Below, piece after piece: positions 37,644 to 46,744 of a stretch of 64,000 bases of DNA. The DNA is from Legionella lansingensis. Lineage in GTDB: Bacteria; Pseudomonadota; Gammaproteobacteria; Legionellales; Legionellaceae. Position numbers and translations under genes: made by a program. How positions within the stretch are numbered: the first letter of the stretch is position 1; each line of letters begins with the position of its first letter. A model generated the notes under the pieces. The model was not told the origin of the DNA, searched no databases, and was given only the letters and a program-made list of their open reading frames with translations. The stretch covers positions 2,768,001 through 2,832,000 of the forward strand of contig NZ_LT906451.1 in the NCBI RefSeq assembly GCF_900187355.1, read 5' to 3'.

Positions 37644-37786
37644 GGCTCACATATTAAGTCCTTTAACATATGGCCTATGGCCTATTTTTAAGTATAGATG
37701 ATAAATGACAACCCCACCAAAAAAAGTCCGGCAGGTCCATTCATTTTCTATAATTAAATATGACGTTGGAGTAATAAGGAAATCTT

Positions 37787-38635
37787 ATGGCAAGACCAGT
37801 GTGGAAAGGATATATTTCGTTTGGCCTCGTAGCCATTCCCATCAATTTACACACCGTGGAAAAGAAAAATGAACTTCGTTTTCACTTACTTGATTCACGT
37901 GATAAATCCCGTATTCACTATGAGCGAATTAATACCGAAACAGGAAAAGAAGTTCCCTGGGAAGACGTGGTAAAAGCCTATGAGTTCAAAAAAGATAATT
38001 ACGTTATCCTAAAAGATGAAGATTTTGAACGCGCAGCCCCGGAAGCATACAAGACAATTGATATCGAAGAATTCGTCAATATCGAGGAAATTAGTCATCT
38101 CTATTTCGAACGGCCCTATTATGCCATCCCCAACAGCGCAAACCAAAAAGCCTATGTTCTATTACGTGAAGCCCTGAAAAAAACAAAGAAAGTAGGCGTG
38201 GCAAAAGTAGTCATTCGCACCAAGCAATATCTAGCCATTATCATGCCTTATGAAGACACTTTGGTGTTAAACTTAATTCGTTTTCAACAAGAAATACGCA
38301 AACCTGATGAATTTCAATTGCCTACAGGTAATCTAAAATCATATCGAATTACTGAACGCGAGCTGGACTTGGCCATTACCCTTGTGAATGACATGACAGG
38401 TAAATGGAACCCTGAAAAATATCACGATGAATATCGTGAGGCTTTAATGAAATGGATAAAAAGTAAAACCAGCGCAAAAGAACATACAACCAGCAAGAAA
38501 AGCAAGATCATTACCAAAAAATCTGATGATGTTATTGATTTTATGAGCTTACTCAAAGAAAGCATCAAGAACAAAGCTGTTAAAGCCTATGCGACTACAA
38601 AAGACAATAAAACCGCCAAAAAGAAAAAATCCTAA
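37787..38635 (+). CDS. ku: Ku-type DNA end-binding protein
   Basis: 282 aa, usual for bacterial Ku, which forms a homodimer ring on DNA double-strand ends and recruits ligase D for end joining. Family signature: ARPVWKGYISFGLVAIPI at residues 2-19, then YERINTETGKEVPWEDVVK and YAIPNSANQKAYVLLREAL. The C-terminus (about 235-282) is lysine-rich, as in many bacterial Ku proteins. AAGGAAA precedes the ATG. No ligD homologue is in the window. Confidence 0.95.
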   Translation: MARPVWKGYISFGLVAIPINLHTVEKKNELRFHLLDSRDKSRIHYERINTETGKEVPWEDVVKAYEFKKDNYVILKDEDFERAAPEAYKTIDIEEFVNIEEISHLYFERPYYAIPNSANQKAYVLLREALKKTKKVGVAKVVIRTKQYLAIIMPYEDTLVLNLIRFQQEIRKPDEFQLPTGNLKSYRITERELDLAITLVNDMTGKWNPEKYHDEYREALMKWIKSKTSAKEHTTSKKSKIITKKSDDVIDFMSLLKESIKNKAVKAYATTKDNKTAKKKKS

Positions 38636-38697
38636 GAATTCCAAGCTTAAACTTGACCACCCAGGGCAAACGCATAACAATAAAATTAAAACAATTC

Positions 38698-38731
38698 GCC
38701 GTCATTGCGAACGAAGTGAAGCAATGACGGC
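38698..38731. repeat. GTCATTGC hairpin downstream of ku
   Basis: GCCGTCATTGC (38698-38708) and GCAATGACGGC (38721-38731) are perfect 11-bp arms with a 12-nt loop GAACGAAGTGAA. GTCATTGCGA...GCGAAGCAATGAC-type hairpins are dispersed in several intracellular bacteria. No U-run follows, so it is listed as a repeat, not a terminator. Confidence 0.6.
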
Positions 38732-38843
38732 AGATAGATATAATTAACTATAATGGCGATTGCCCTCGACTCACCAGCTTGGCCTGGTTATAATTCAACT
38801 GTAGGATGAGAAAAGATAGGAATTAATTTGATTTGGGTAAGCA

Positions 38844-39317
38844 ATGGATTTTTTTGCAAATATTAATAATAATCAAGACATTATATATGTAATCATTCGT
38901 TCTTTTTTACTTTTCTCTCTTAGCATTATTCTCATTCGTTTTGGGAACCGTCGTTATCATTTACACACAGCTTTTGATTATTTATTGTTGGTGATCTTAG
39001 GGGGATTATTGAGTCGAGGTATTAATGGCAATGCCAGCTTTATCTCCACAGTGGTGGCAGCAGCAAGTTTAGTTATTTTTCATCGGTGGATTGCTATTAT
39101 CACCTTTCATTTTAGATCGTTGGATTATCTTTTAAAGGGGAAGGCCCGTTTAATTATTAAAGATGGGGAGATATTGACCTCGCAATTAAAAAAATATCAC
39201 CTCACTAAGGCAGATATCCTCACAGAAATGCGTACCAAGATGAATACAGATGATCCTAAAAAAATTGCAGCCGCTTATTTGGAAGCGACAGGAACAATCT
39301 CTTTTATTGCTAAATAA
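38844..39317 (+). CDS. DUF421 (YetF-like) membrane protein
   Basis: 157 aa. Three hydrophobic N-terminal segments (about 12-35, 48-62, 66-88) are followed by a small cytosolic domain with KGKARLIIKDGEILTSQLKKYHLTKADI (in two stretches), typical for YetF/YdfR-type proteins. Function is unknown in general; members affect envelope or spore properties. Isolated, 208 bp after ku. Confidence 0.75.
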   Translation: MDFFANINNNQDIIYVIIRSFLLFSLSIILIRFGNRRYHLHTAFDYLLLVILGGLLSRGINGNASFISTVVAAASLVIFHRWIAIITFHFRSLDYLLKGKARLIIKDGEILTSQLKKYHLTKADILTEMRTKMNTDDPKKIAAAYLEATGTISFIAK

Positions 39318-39386
39318 ACTGAGATCCCTTTATTAAAAATGAACAAACTTACCACAGGGAGTAGGGCTCGCTCATAGAATCTCATA

Positions 39387-39890
39387 TCATCGATGTTCCA
39401 TAGATTTTGCTGATCCTAGAAGAAGTTCCGGTAAAGCTTCAATTTTTTTCATGCTAACATCTTTTGTCCATGGAGATATAAGATATACAGCCCTACCTGC
39501 CTCCCCAGCAGCCCAATCTTTTTTATACAGCTTGAAGCCTGCTTTCTCTAATTTGTTACAGAGTTCTTTATTACTCGTATCAACAACGATAGCTATCCCG
39601 CCATTTTCAGACGGCTCTCGCAGGTCATGGATACCGTAATCTGAGGTAGAATCAAGCTCAGCTTCATAAATTCGAGATGATGAAGTAGAATGATATACCC
39701 AAAGCTCTCCGGATATTGCTCCATGCAGTTTCTTTACAACATCTATACAAGTACGGAAGTCCTCGTTTACCTGTTGTTGCATAAACCTTAAGTCAGAGAG
39801 AGATTGACTTTCTTTTTTTGCTTTCTCTTCTTTTTCCTTAATCATCTGTGTCGGCAATTTAAATCCGCCGCTAGACTTAGACCAAGACAT
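39387..39890 (-). CDS. Hypothetical protein, 167 aa
   Basis: Not recognised. The N-terminal 45 residues are basic and probably coiled coil (MIKEKEEKAKKES). The rest is a globular domain with LWVYHSTSSSRIYEAELDST and IAIVVDTSNKELCNKLEKAG. No signal peptide. Next to an AT-rich spacer; could be an effector, but there is no direct sign. Confidence 0.6.
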   Translation of the reverse strand: MSWSKSSGGFKLPTQMIKEKEEKAKKESQSLSDLRFMQQQVNEDFRTCIDVVKKLHGAISGELWVYHSTSSSRIYEAELDSTSDYGIHDLREPSENGGIAIVVDTSNKELCNKLEKAGFKLYKKDWAAGEAGRAVYLISPWTKDVSMKKIEALPELLLGSAKSMEHR

Positions 39891-40250
39891 ATTAATATCT
39901 CCAAATTGGATAGTATACTTATATTGTCATATTAAAGAGCATAGGGACTTTATAATATTTTAAATGCGTAAAATTATTTCAAATATAGAAAAGTACCCTG
40001 AATCGTCCTGTGGGGTATTTCTGAAGTTGATATGCTCCAAAATTTAATCTATTGACCTAAAAATGTGATTAATGTTTCTCAAAATGATTTAATCAAAGCA
40101 AAATTGACAACTACCCCTTCTGTGTTAAGTTTAAATTAAGTGTGTAATTTTTTTCAAATGTAAGCTCTGTTGGAAAGTACTATGAATTGATGGAGGCTAT
40201 TCCCTACTTTCCCACTCTCAAATTTAAACGGTACAAAACTGGAGTTAGAA
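39891..40250. other. 360-bp AT-rich intergenic region without recognised gene
   Basis: Divergent gap. Very AT-rich with several T-runs. A TTGACA hexamer near 40108 has only a weak -10 partner (TAAGTT, 16-bp spacer). I see no repeat, RNA gene or coding frame longer than a few dozen codons. Confidence 0.5.
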
Positions 40251-40547
40251 ATGGAAGTCTCAAAGGAAACGGTACAAGCAAGTTTTGAATTAAATCGCAT
40301 CGCCCAAGAGTTGGTAGAAATTAAAATCGCTCTATTGCAATTGATAGGTATGTTAAACCAGCAAACGCATTACAATGCGCAAGAGATTCCAACCCCACCT
40401 TTTGAAGAACCCCCGCTCCCTTCGCCTGATGAGCCTATGCCATCCGACCTTCCAGAGACTGAGCCCATAGAAGAACCTGAAATACAACCTGAGCAACCAC
40501 CAGATGTAGAGCCCATTAAGAAGCCCGAACCGTTACCTGATAAGTAA
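40251..40547 (+). CDS. Small Pro/Glu-rich hypothetical protein, 98 aa
   Basis: Not recognised. The first 40 residues have a heptad-like pattern (ELNRIAQELVEIKIALLQLI). The C-terminal 50 residues are almost only Pro, Glu, Asp and Ile in PEP-type repeats (EEPPLPSPDEP, EEPEIQPEQPPD). CTGGAG lies before the ATG. Convergent with the PAP2 gene (5 bp apart). Confidence 0.65.
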   Translation: MEVSKETVQASFELNRIAQELVEIKIALLQLIGMLNQQTHYNAQEIPTPPFEEPPLPSPDEPMPSDLPETEPIEEPEIQPEQPPDVEPIKKPEPLPDK

Positions 40548-40552
40548 CGCCC

Positions 40553-41311
40553 TCACTTCCACTTTTTACCAAGGCTGAGTTTTGCGATGCTAAAAGCCAG
40601 TATTATCCATTGTGATTGATATAGATAAGGGGGTAAATTGCTTAAGGTTTTTATTTGAAAAAGAAAATAAACAAGTAAGAATATGATAAAACATAGGATT
40701 GAACCTGCTAGTTTTTGATAGAAAGAAAGCGGCATATTCCCTCTATTAAATAGTTTATCTGCCAATATTAACCCCAGCAAAGAATAAAAAGCTCCCCAGG
40801 CATGAGTAGGAATCTTATGATAAGTAAGTTGGATGTAAATCATGAGGATAATAGCCAGACTGGCAAGAATGTAAGGCAGCGCTTTGGGCAACCGCGAATA
40901 TAGATATTGGTATAAGCCAATGATTAAAGCCGCAAAAAAAAGTGCCCCCAACACATCATAAATATTATGGTAGCCAAAATGGATCAAGCCGAAGCCAACT
41001 CCAATTAGAAGAATTACGATTAGACCTCTTAGTACAGAAATAGGAATTTTATAAGCAAACCAACCATACAAAACGGTAGTCGTTTGCATATGACCACTTG
41101 GAAAAGCATACCAATCCTTTCCAATAGAGGGAGATAAAGGGATTTTAAACGTCACTTTCAAAGCCACATTAATAATAATACTGATTAAAACTAATGTTGC
41201 AGCTTGATAAAAAAACTCACGATCGATCCAAAGCAAACCTATAGTCAGCAAAGGGACAACAATGAAAGGCTTACTAAAAAGAAGAAAAAAGGTAGCAATA
41301 TTATCTAACAT
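40553..41311 (-). CDS. PAP2-family membrane phosphatase
   Basis: 252 aa with about 7 hydrophobic segments. The PAP2 motifs are FPSGHMQTT (C2, about residue 70) and LIHFGYHNIYDVLGA (C3), with the acid-phosphatase His residues. The first motif (KxxxxxxRP) is weak: KVTFKIPLSP has lost the Arg-Pro pair. Such enzymes dephosphorylate lipid phosphates such as undecaprenyl pyrophosphate or lipid A. The substrate is unassigned. Confidence 0.78.
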   Translation of the reverse strand: MLDNIATFFLLFSKPFIVVPLLTIGLLWIDREFFYQAATLVLISIIINVALKVTFKIPLSPSIGKDWYAFPSGHMQTTTVLYGWFAYKIPISVLRGLIVILLIGVGFGLIHFGYHNIYDVLGALFFAALIIGLYQYLYSRLPKALPYILASLAIILMIYIQLTYHKIPTHAWGAFYSLLGLILADKLFNRGNMPLSFYQKLAGSILCFIIFLLVYFLFQIKTLSNLPPYLYQSQWIILAFSIAKLSLGKKWK

Positions 41312-41483
41312 GGTTATTCAGAGTCTAGCTTCGAGCAATATCAAAAGAAGGTTGTCATCATAAATAGCAACCAAGTGGAATGCAATCCTCTCGGCTGTAT
41401 TTTAAGCTCCTATTTTTTGGCATAAATAAGTACAGCCATATAAGCCTCAGTTTTTTCAGGAATTCATGCTAGAACCCACAATC

Positions 41484-41612
41484 TTATCCACAGATTTTGT
41501 GGATTAAATCAGCCATCCACTTTTTATGAATTTTTATTATTTATCAATAAATTACACGAAATTTTGCGCCCTTTTTTTGCAGATATAAATTTTGAGAGCA
41601 AAGTTATCCACA
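41484..41612. promoter_or_regulatory. Cluster of DnaA-box sequences in an AT-rich gap
   Basis: Two perfect TTATCCACA boxes (41484-41492 and 41604-41612) and one near-match in reverse (TGTGGATTA, 41498-41506) lie in a 312-bp gap. The stretch between them (41520-41590) is strongly AT-rich. It resembles part of a replication origin or a DnaA-binding regulatory/titration site. No dnaA gene is in the window. Confidence 0.5.
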
Positions 41613-41623
41613 AGTAAAAATTT

Positions 41624-43261
41624 TTATTCTTTATGCAAATATGTTCGTCGCTCATTCATTGTTTCAATACTATTGACCACGGTTTGATGACAGATTTCGT
41701 GCATGATGGGAATATCCACCAGAGGGAGTCCAGTATGGATGGCATAAGCGATGAAAAGACTATCTTGCCAGATTTTTTCATTTTTACGGGCTTTGGATTT
41801 TACCCATAAAGCGACCCATAAAAAATGAAACAACCATTTATCTCGTTGAGTTTCTAATTCCTGCGCAAAAACAAGCTTAGTGGCTTCCTCCATTGCGCAA
41901 ACCTTTATCCCTTCAACAATAGTACAACAACGATTCACCAATTTATCGATACGAGGATTCTCAACATACCAAGACTCGGTAAAGTGTTTGCTTTTCGGCC
42001 ATGATTTGGAGCGTTTAAACGACGATTGCATTGCTTCCGGAGTGAAGGGCGTAATTTGTACACTTAATTGTTCAAGCAGATAAGGAATATCAATAAGATG
42101 CGGTAAAAAGTGCCAACCTAGTAATTCTTGAATTTGTAGTAGGTGTAAATCCGGCATTTCCCCTCGTTCTATCATCAATGCTAAAAAATGCCCGGTCATC
42201 ATAAGCAAATAAGAAGGCTCCACGTCGCGTAAACTCACGCTGTCATCAAAGGCCTCATTGTAGTATTTTGGCACATCATTCGCCGGGATTGCTGGCGTAA
42301 TCCAAGCATCCTTTATTCCAAATTCATACTTGAATAACAAGCCACATAAATAATTTTTTCTGTCCTTTTTTACATGAATAAAGATGCCTTGCACTCCGCT
42401 CCCATCTACTTCGCTGGCCTTAATTTTTATTTTAGGGACCAACTCTTCTGTACTAAAAATCACCCCTTTCATACGTTGGATTTTAATCCAATGTTCAAAT
42501 TGCTCATGATAAGCCTCAGGATACCAATTTTTGATGACTTGCAAACGAGAAAGCGAAATCGGACTTAGCATGATGGTCTTGATTAGCCGTTCAAACGTTG
42601 CAACCACCACATCACGGACTTCTTTCTTCGGGTGTAACAGAGTCAATAAGGCGATATCTTGGCCTTCCTCTATACTGTATAAGTCAATAATTAAGTCAAC
42701 AAAGAAATCGGAAGGCATGGCATAACTTTGAGCAAAGAAATTCTCGGCAATATCAAAGACGGTAAGATCGGATAAATCTTTAATCATCTCGCGAATAGCA
42801 TTTAAATGATCGATTTCTTCCTCGGATGTTAACTCGCCTTCTTGCTCTGTTAAATTGAGGTAGGCGTCTTTAAGTTCGGGAGCCAGATCAACATGTACTT
42901 CATAAAATGCATTCAAAACAGGCAACCAAAAGCTCAAGGAATGCTGACCTTTATTGATAGCTTGAGCCATGCTGAGCATCAACTGGTTAAGTGTTTTTCC
43001 AGCTAACTTATTACCACTCTCTACAGCCGCTTGTAACTGTGCTACGCAAATATCTAAAGCAAGCACACATGCGGAATAATAAGCACGCTCAGTATCTACT
43101 TCACTGTCATCAAGCGCATCAATCAGATCAACAAGACGCAATGCAAGATCTGGCTCTTGCAGAAAAGGGGTGTAGTGCTGTGGATCTGGCTCTGCGCTCT
43201 GCGTGATTAAAATAGCCATATCCTCTAGCCACTGTTTTAAGTTTTCAAGATCAGCGGTCAT
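41624..43261 (-). CDS. Hypothetical protein, 545 aa, third gene of the tex operon
   Basis: Not recognised. Largely helical, acidic in the N-terminal third, no signal peptide or membrane segment. Contains a well-formed globular middle (KIKIKASEVDGSGVQGIFIH, then GLLFKYEFGIKDAWITPAIP). The ATG lies 2 bp after the yciA stop, so it is translated from the tex-yciA transcript, which argues for a housekeeping rather than effector role. Confidence 0.75.
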   Translation of the reverse strand: MTADLENLKQWLEDMAILITQSAEPDPQHYTPFLQEPDLALRLVDLIDALDDSEVDTERAYYSACVLALDICVAQLQAAVESGNKLAGKTLNQLMLSMAQAINKGQHSLSFWLPVLNAFYEVHVDLAPELKDAYLNLTEQEGELTSEEEIDHLNAIREMIKDLSDLTVFDIAENFFAQSYAMPSDFFVDLIIDLYSIEEGQDIALLTLLHPKKEVRDVVVATFERLIKTIMLSPISLSRLQVIKNWYPEAYHEQFEHWIKIQRMKGVIFSTEELVPKIKIKASEVDGSGVQGIFIHVKKDRKNYLCGLLFKYEFGIKDAWITPAIPANDVPKYYNEAFDDSVSLRDVEPSYLLMMTGHFLALMIERGEMPDLHLLQIQELLGWHFLPHLIDIPYLLEQLSVQITPFTPEAMQSSFKRSKSWPKSKHFTESWYVENPRIDKLVNRCCTIVEGIKVCAMEEATKLVFAQELETQRDKWLFHFLWVALWVKSKARKNEKIWQDSLFIAYAIHTGLPLVDIPIMHEICHQTVVNSIETMNERRTYLHKE

Positions 43262-43263
43262 GC

Positions 43264-43641
43264 TTATTCGGGTACCTTTCTTGGTCTGCCTTCTTTATCG
43301 AGGGCAACAAAAATGAAGGTACCCTCTGTAACTTTAAAACGGCCACCAGTGGTAGCAGGTTCTGCCCACACTTCGACAGCTATGGTCATTGACGTTGTAC
43401 CTCGTTTAATCAGCTCCACATGACAACTAACAATATCCCCTACGTGAACGGGTTTTAGAAAAGTCATGCTATGGATTGCAACGGTAGCCACTCTACCCAA
43501 GGCTATCTTTTTTGCTAAAACCCCGGCTGCTAAATCCATTTGCGAAACAAGCCATCCACCAAAAATATCACCGTTTGCATTGGTGTCTGCAGGCATGGCT
43601 AGTGTTTGGATGGTTATTTCCCCACGTGGTTTAGTCATCAT
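43264..43641 (-). CDS. yciA: Acyl-CoA thioesterase YciA (hot-dog fold)
   Basis: 125 aa, hydrolyses acyl-CoA to acid and CoA. Typical motifs are MPADTNANGDIFGGWLVSQMDLAAG (two stretches, about 16-40, with the catalytic Asn/Asp region) and TFLKPVHVGDIV. The length matches the family. Its ATG overlaps the tex stop (TAATG), so the genes are translationally coupled. Confidence 0.93.
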   Translation of the reverse strand: MMTKPRGEITIQTLAMPADTNANGDIFGGWLVSQMDLAAGVLAKKIALGRVATVAIHSMTFLKPVHVGDIVSCHVELIKRGTTSMTIAVEVWAEPATTGGRFKVTEGTFIFVALDKEGRPRKVPE

Positions 43642-45980
43642 TAAGAGCCACGCTTTAATTTTGCTAGGGCATCAGCCATGGCCGTATTGAAAACAGTTCT
43701 CTTCGGTTCAGGCGTTTTCTTCAGGTTAGCTTTGACGGATTCTTGCTTTTTCAATTGCTGTTGTGCCTTCTTTGCCATCTGCGGTTTAGCGGTTTTCTTT
43801 TGTATTGCTGGCGCTTTCTCTTCAGTCAATTTCATACTAAGACCAATACGACGTCGCTCTTTATCCACTTCGATTACTTTTACACGAACAATATCTCCTG
43901 CTTTAACAATAGCATGAGGATCGCTAATAAAACGATTGGTCATGGCCGAAATATGTACTAAACCGTCTTGATGCACACCAATATCAACAAAGGCACCAAA
44001 ATTGGTCACATTAGAAACTACCCCTTCCAGAATCATGCCTTCCTCTAAATGGCTGATATCTTCAACACCTTCTTTAAAATTGGCTGTTTTAAATTCTGGA
44101 CGAGGATCACGCCCTGGTTTCTCCAACTCTCGCAAAACATCACGGATAGTGGGCAACCCATATGTTGCGTCCAAATAACGTTCAGCGTTGACACTTTGTA
44201 ATAACTCGTGATTGCCAATGGCTTGACGAATATCCACATTTTGATCCGCTAACATTTTTTCCACGAGTGGATAAGCCTCAGGATGAACACAAGAAGCATC
44301 TAAGGGATTATCACCATTCATGATACGTAAAAAGCCAGCGGCTTGTTGAAAGGATTTTTCTCCCATACGGGCAACATTTTTCAGCTGTTCACGATTTCGG
44401 AAAGGTCCTTGCTCATCACGGTACTGCACTAAGTTACGAGCAAGCGTCTCATTTAAACCAGAGACGCGGGTCAATAGGGGGACTGAAGCCGTATTAACAT
44501 CCACACCAACAGCATTCACACAATCTTCAACCACACCCTCCAAGGAGCGAGCCAAACGTGCTTGATTGACATCATGCTGATATTGGCCGACACCAATTGA
44601 TTTTGGTTCAATTTTTACTAACTCAGCCAAAGGATCCTGTAACCGTCTCGCAATGGAAACTGCACCACGTAATGAAACATCAAGATCCGGGAATTCATGT
44701 GCTGCCAATTCAGAAGCAGAATAAACCGAAGCCCCAGCTTCATTCACAACGATTTTAATCAGTTTCAGATCGGGATACATCTTTATCATATCAGAAACCA
44801 AACGCTCTGTTTCTCGTGAACCAGTCCCATTGCCAATACTAATTAAACTAACGTTATACCTTGCCACAAGCTTGGCGAGTTCACCAATGGCCTGATGCCA
44901 TTCATTTTGCGGCGCAAAAGGAAAAATAGTTGTATAATCAAGTAGCTTACCAGTAGCATCAACAACAACGACTTTTACTCCGGTACGAATGCCTGGATCA
45001 AGACCAATAGTCACCTGATGTCCAGCTGGTGCCGCAAGCAATAAATCACGCAGATTACGCGCGAAAACATTGATCGCTTCTTCATCCGCTATTTCGCGCA
45101 AACGGGTAAATAATTCTAGTTCAAGTTTAGTAAATAATTTAACTTTCCAGGTCATCCGAACTGTATCCAACAGCCATTCATCGGCAGGAGCTTTTGCATC
45201 CGTGATATTAAAATAAGACGCGATTCGTTTCTCTCCATATTCAGCATCGGGAGGAACCAAGCTAAGTTGTAAAATATTTTCGCGACGTCCACGAAATAAT
45301 GCTAAGGCACGATGGGATGGAATTTTTTTAATGGGTTCTGCGTAGTCGAAATAATCAGCAAATTTGCTACCCGCTGCTTTCTTATCATTGCCCACAACAG
45401 ATTTCAACACGGCGTTTTGCCATAAATATTCACGCAACTCATTAATTAATTCAGCATCCTCAGCAAATTTTTCCATGAGGATTTGACGAGCACCTTCAAG
45501 AGCCGATTTGACATCCGCAACACCCGCTTCGGGATTTAAAAACTGGGTTGCATAGGATTCAGGGACTAAAGAATGATCCTGCCACAAGGCTAAAGCTAAA
45601 GGCTCCAAACCCGCTTCTTTGGCGAGTTGTGCTTTCGTACGACGCTTAGGTTTATAAGGAAGGTATAAATCCTCGAGACGGGTTTTTGTATCTGCAGCAA
45701 GAATAAGCTGTTCCAGTTCCGGGGTTAATTTTCCTTGTTCACGAATTGATTCTAAAACAACGACCCGGCGCTCATTCAGTTCACGAATATAGAGTAATCG
45801 CTCAGCCAATTGTCGCAATTGAGTATCGTCCAGCCCTTCAGTTGCTTCTTTGCGGTAACGTGCGATAAAGGGAACGGTTGCTCCTTCATCCAGCAAACGA
45901 ATAGCTGTTTCTACTTGCGAAACCTTAACCCTAAGCTCCTGAGCAATGATGGTCGCTGCCGCCAATATCTCTTGAGTCAT
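43641..45980 (-). CDS. tex: RNA-binding transcription accessory protein Tex
   Basis: 779 aa, normal size. The N-terminal Tex domain ([17 protein letters not shown] at about 35-51), the YqgF/RuvX-like RNase H fold ([17 protein letters not shown]), the helix-hairpin-helix region ([36 protein letters not shown]) and a C-terminal S1 domain ([20 protein letters not shown]) are all present. A Lys/Ala/Gln-rich tail follows. First gene of a three-gene operon with yciA and an orphan gene. Confidence 0.95.
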   Translation of the reverse strand: MTQEILAAATIIAQELRVKVSQVETAIRLLDEGATVPFIARYRKEATEGLDDTQLRQLAERLLYIRELNERRVVVLESIREQGKLTPELEQLILAADTKTRLEDLYLPYKPKRRTKAQLAKEAGLEPLALALWQDHSLVPESYATQFLNPEAGVADVKSALEGARQILMEKFAEDAELINELREYLWQNAVLKSVVGNDKKAAGSKFADYFDYAEPIKKIPSHRALALFRGRRENILQLSLVPPDAEYGEKRIASYFNITDAKAPADEWLLDTVRMTWKVKLFTKLELELFTRLREIADEEAINVFARNLRDLLLAAPAGHQVTIGLDPGIRTGVKVVVVDATGKLLDYTTIFPFAPQNEWHQAIGELAKLVARYNVSLISIGNGTGSRETERLVSDMIKMYPDLKLIKIVVNEAGASVYSASELAAHEFPDLDVSLRGAVSIARRLQDPLAELVKIEPKSIGVGQYQHDVNQARLARSLEGVVEDCVNAVGVDVNTASVPLLTRVSGLNETLARNLVQYRDEQGPFRNREQLKNVARMGEKSFQQAAGFLRIMNGDNPLDASCVHPEAYPLVEKMLADQNVDIRQAIGNHELLQSVNAERYLDATYGLPTIRDVLRELEKPGRDPRPEFKTANFKEGVEDISHLEEGMILEGVVSNVTNFGAFVDIGVHQDGLVHISAMTNRFISDPHAIVKAGDIVRVKVIEVDKERRRIGLSMKLTEEKAPAIQKKTAKPQMAKKAQQQLKKQESVKANLKKTPEPKRTVFNTAMADALAKLKRGS

Positions 45981-46090
45981 TCACATCCCCGTAAAACATG
46001 TAGAAAAAACCAAAACATTATATACTGATTGCCTTTCGTTTTGCGAACTTTAGGGTAATTTTATGGTGCTAACACCAATCATTTTATAAT

Positions 46091-46744
46091 TCAATATCTA
46101 ATCAACCACACCTTGTCCGTGCTTTGCTTTAACCCGCGAGCGTATAGAGGATCACTCTTGTCAACTTCACGACTAGTTTCCTTAATACATTGTAGCTCCT
46201 GGCAACTACTGTATAGTGCTTTTACTTCTGCATCGTCAACGCTGAAAGGAGGACCCTCCATCTGTTTCTCTTCATAAGTCAACGTTTTTAAGAGGATTTT
46301 TCCTTGCGGTGCCAGCCACTGAAGGCAAGTTTTTATGTAGCGCGGACGCAATTTTGCAGGTATTGCAATCAATGCCGCTCGATCGTAAATAGCATCGACC
46401 TGACCAATAAAGTCCCTATTTAAATTAAAGATGTCCTCTACCCAAATAGAAATCGATGGCGCTGAATAACAGATAAAACCTTGATCCAGTCTCTTTGTCA
46501 TAGGTAAGTTGTTTTCTGAGGCGAAACACTGAACGGCTAACTCGCTTAACTCAATGCCTATAATATGAAAACCTTGCTGCATCAGCCAAAGAAGATCCAA
46601 GCTCTTCCCACACAAGGGAACAAGTACTTTGGCCCCCGGAGAAAGGTTTAAAGAAGGCCAGTACTGTATGAGATCAGGATTGATTTTATCTTGATGAAAG
46701 GGAATGTTATCTGCCTGCCAAATTTTAAGCCAAAAATCTTTCAC
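46091..46744 (-). CDS. tpm: Thiopurine S-methyltransferase
   Basis: 217 aa SAM-dependent methyltransferase. Family features: FWLKIWQADNIPFHQDKIN at the N-terminus, VLVPLCGKSLDLLWL (SAM motif I, about 40-54), GIELSELAV, YDRAALIAIPAKLRPRY and KILLKTLTYEE. Bacterial Tpm detoxifies thiopurines and selenium or tellurium oxyanions. The start overlaps the glmS stop by 4 bp, so it is co-translated with glmS. Confidence 0.9.
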   Translation of the reverse strand: MKDFWLKIWQADNIPFHQDKINPDLIQYWPSLNLSPGAKVLVPLCGKSLDLLWLMQQGFHIIGIELSELAVQCFASENNLPMTKRLDQGFICYSAPSISIWVEDIFNLNRDFIGQVDAIYDRAALIAIPAKLRPRYIKTCLQWLAPQGKILLKTLTYEEKQMEGPPFSVDDAEVKALYSSCQELQCIKETSREVDKSDPLYARGLKQSTDKVWLIRY

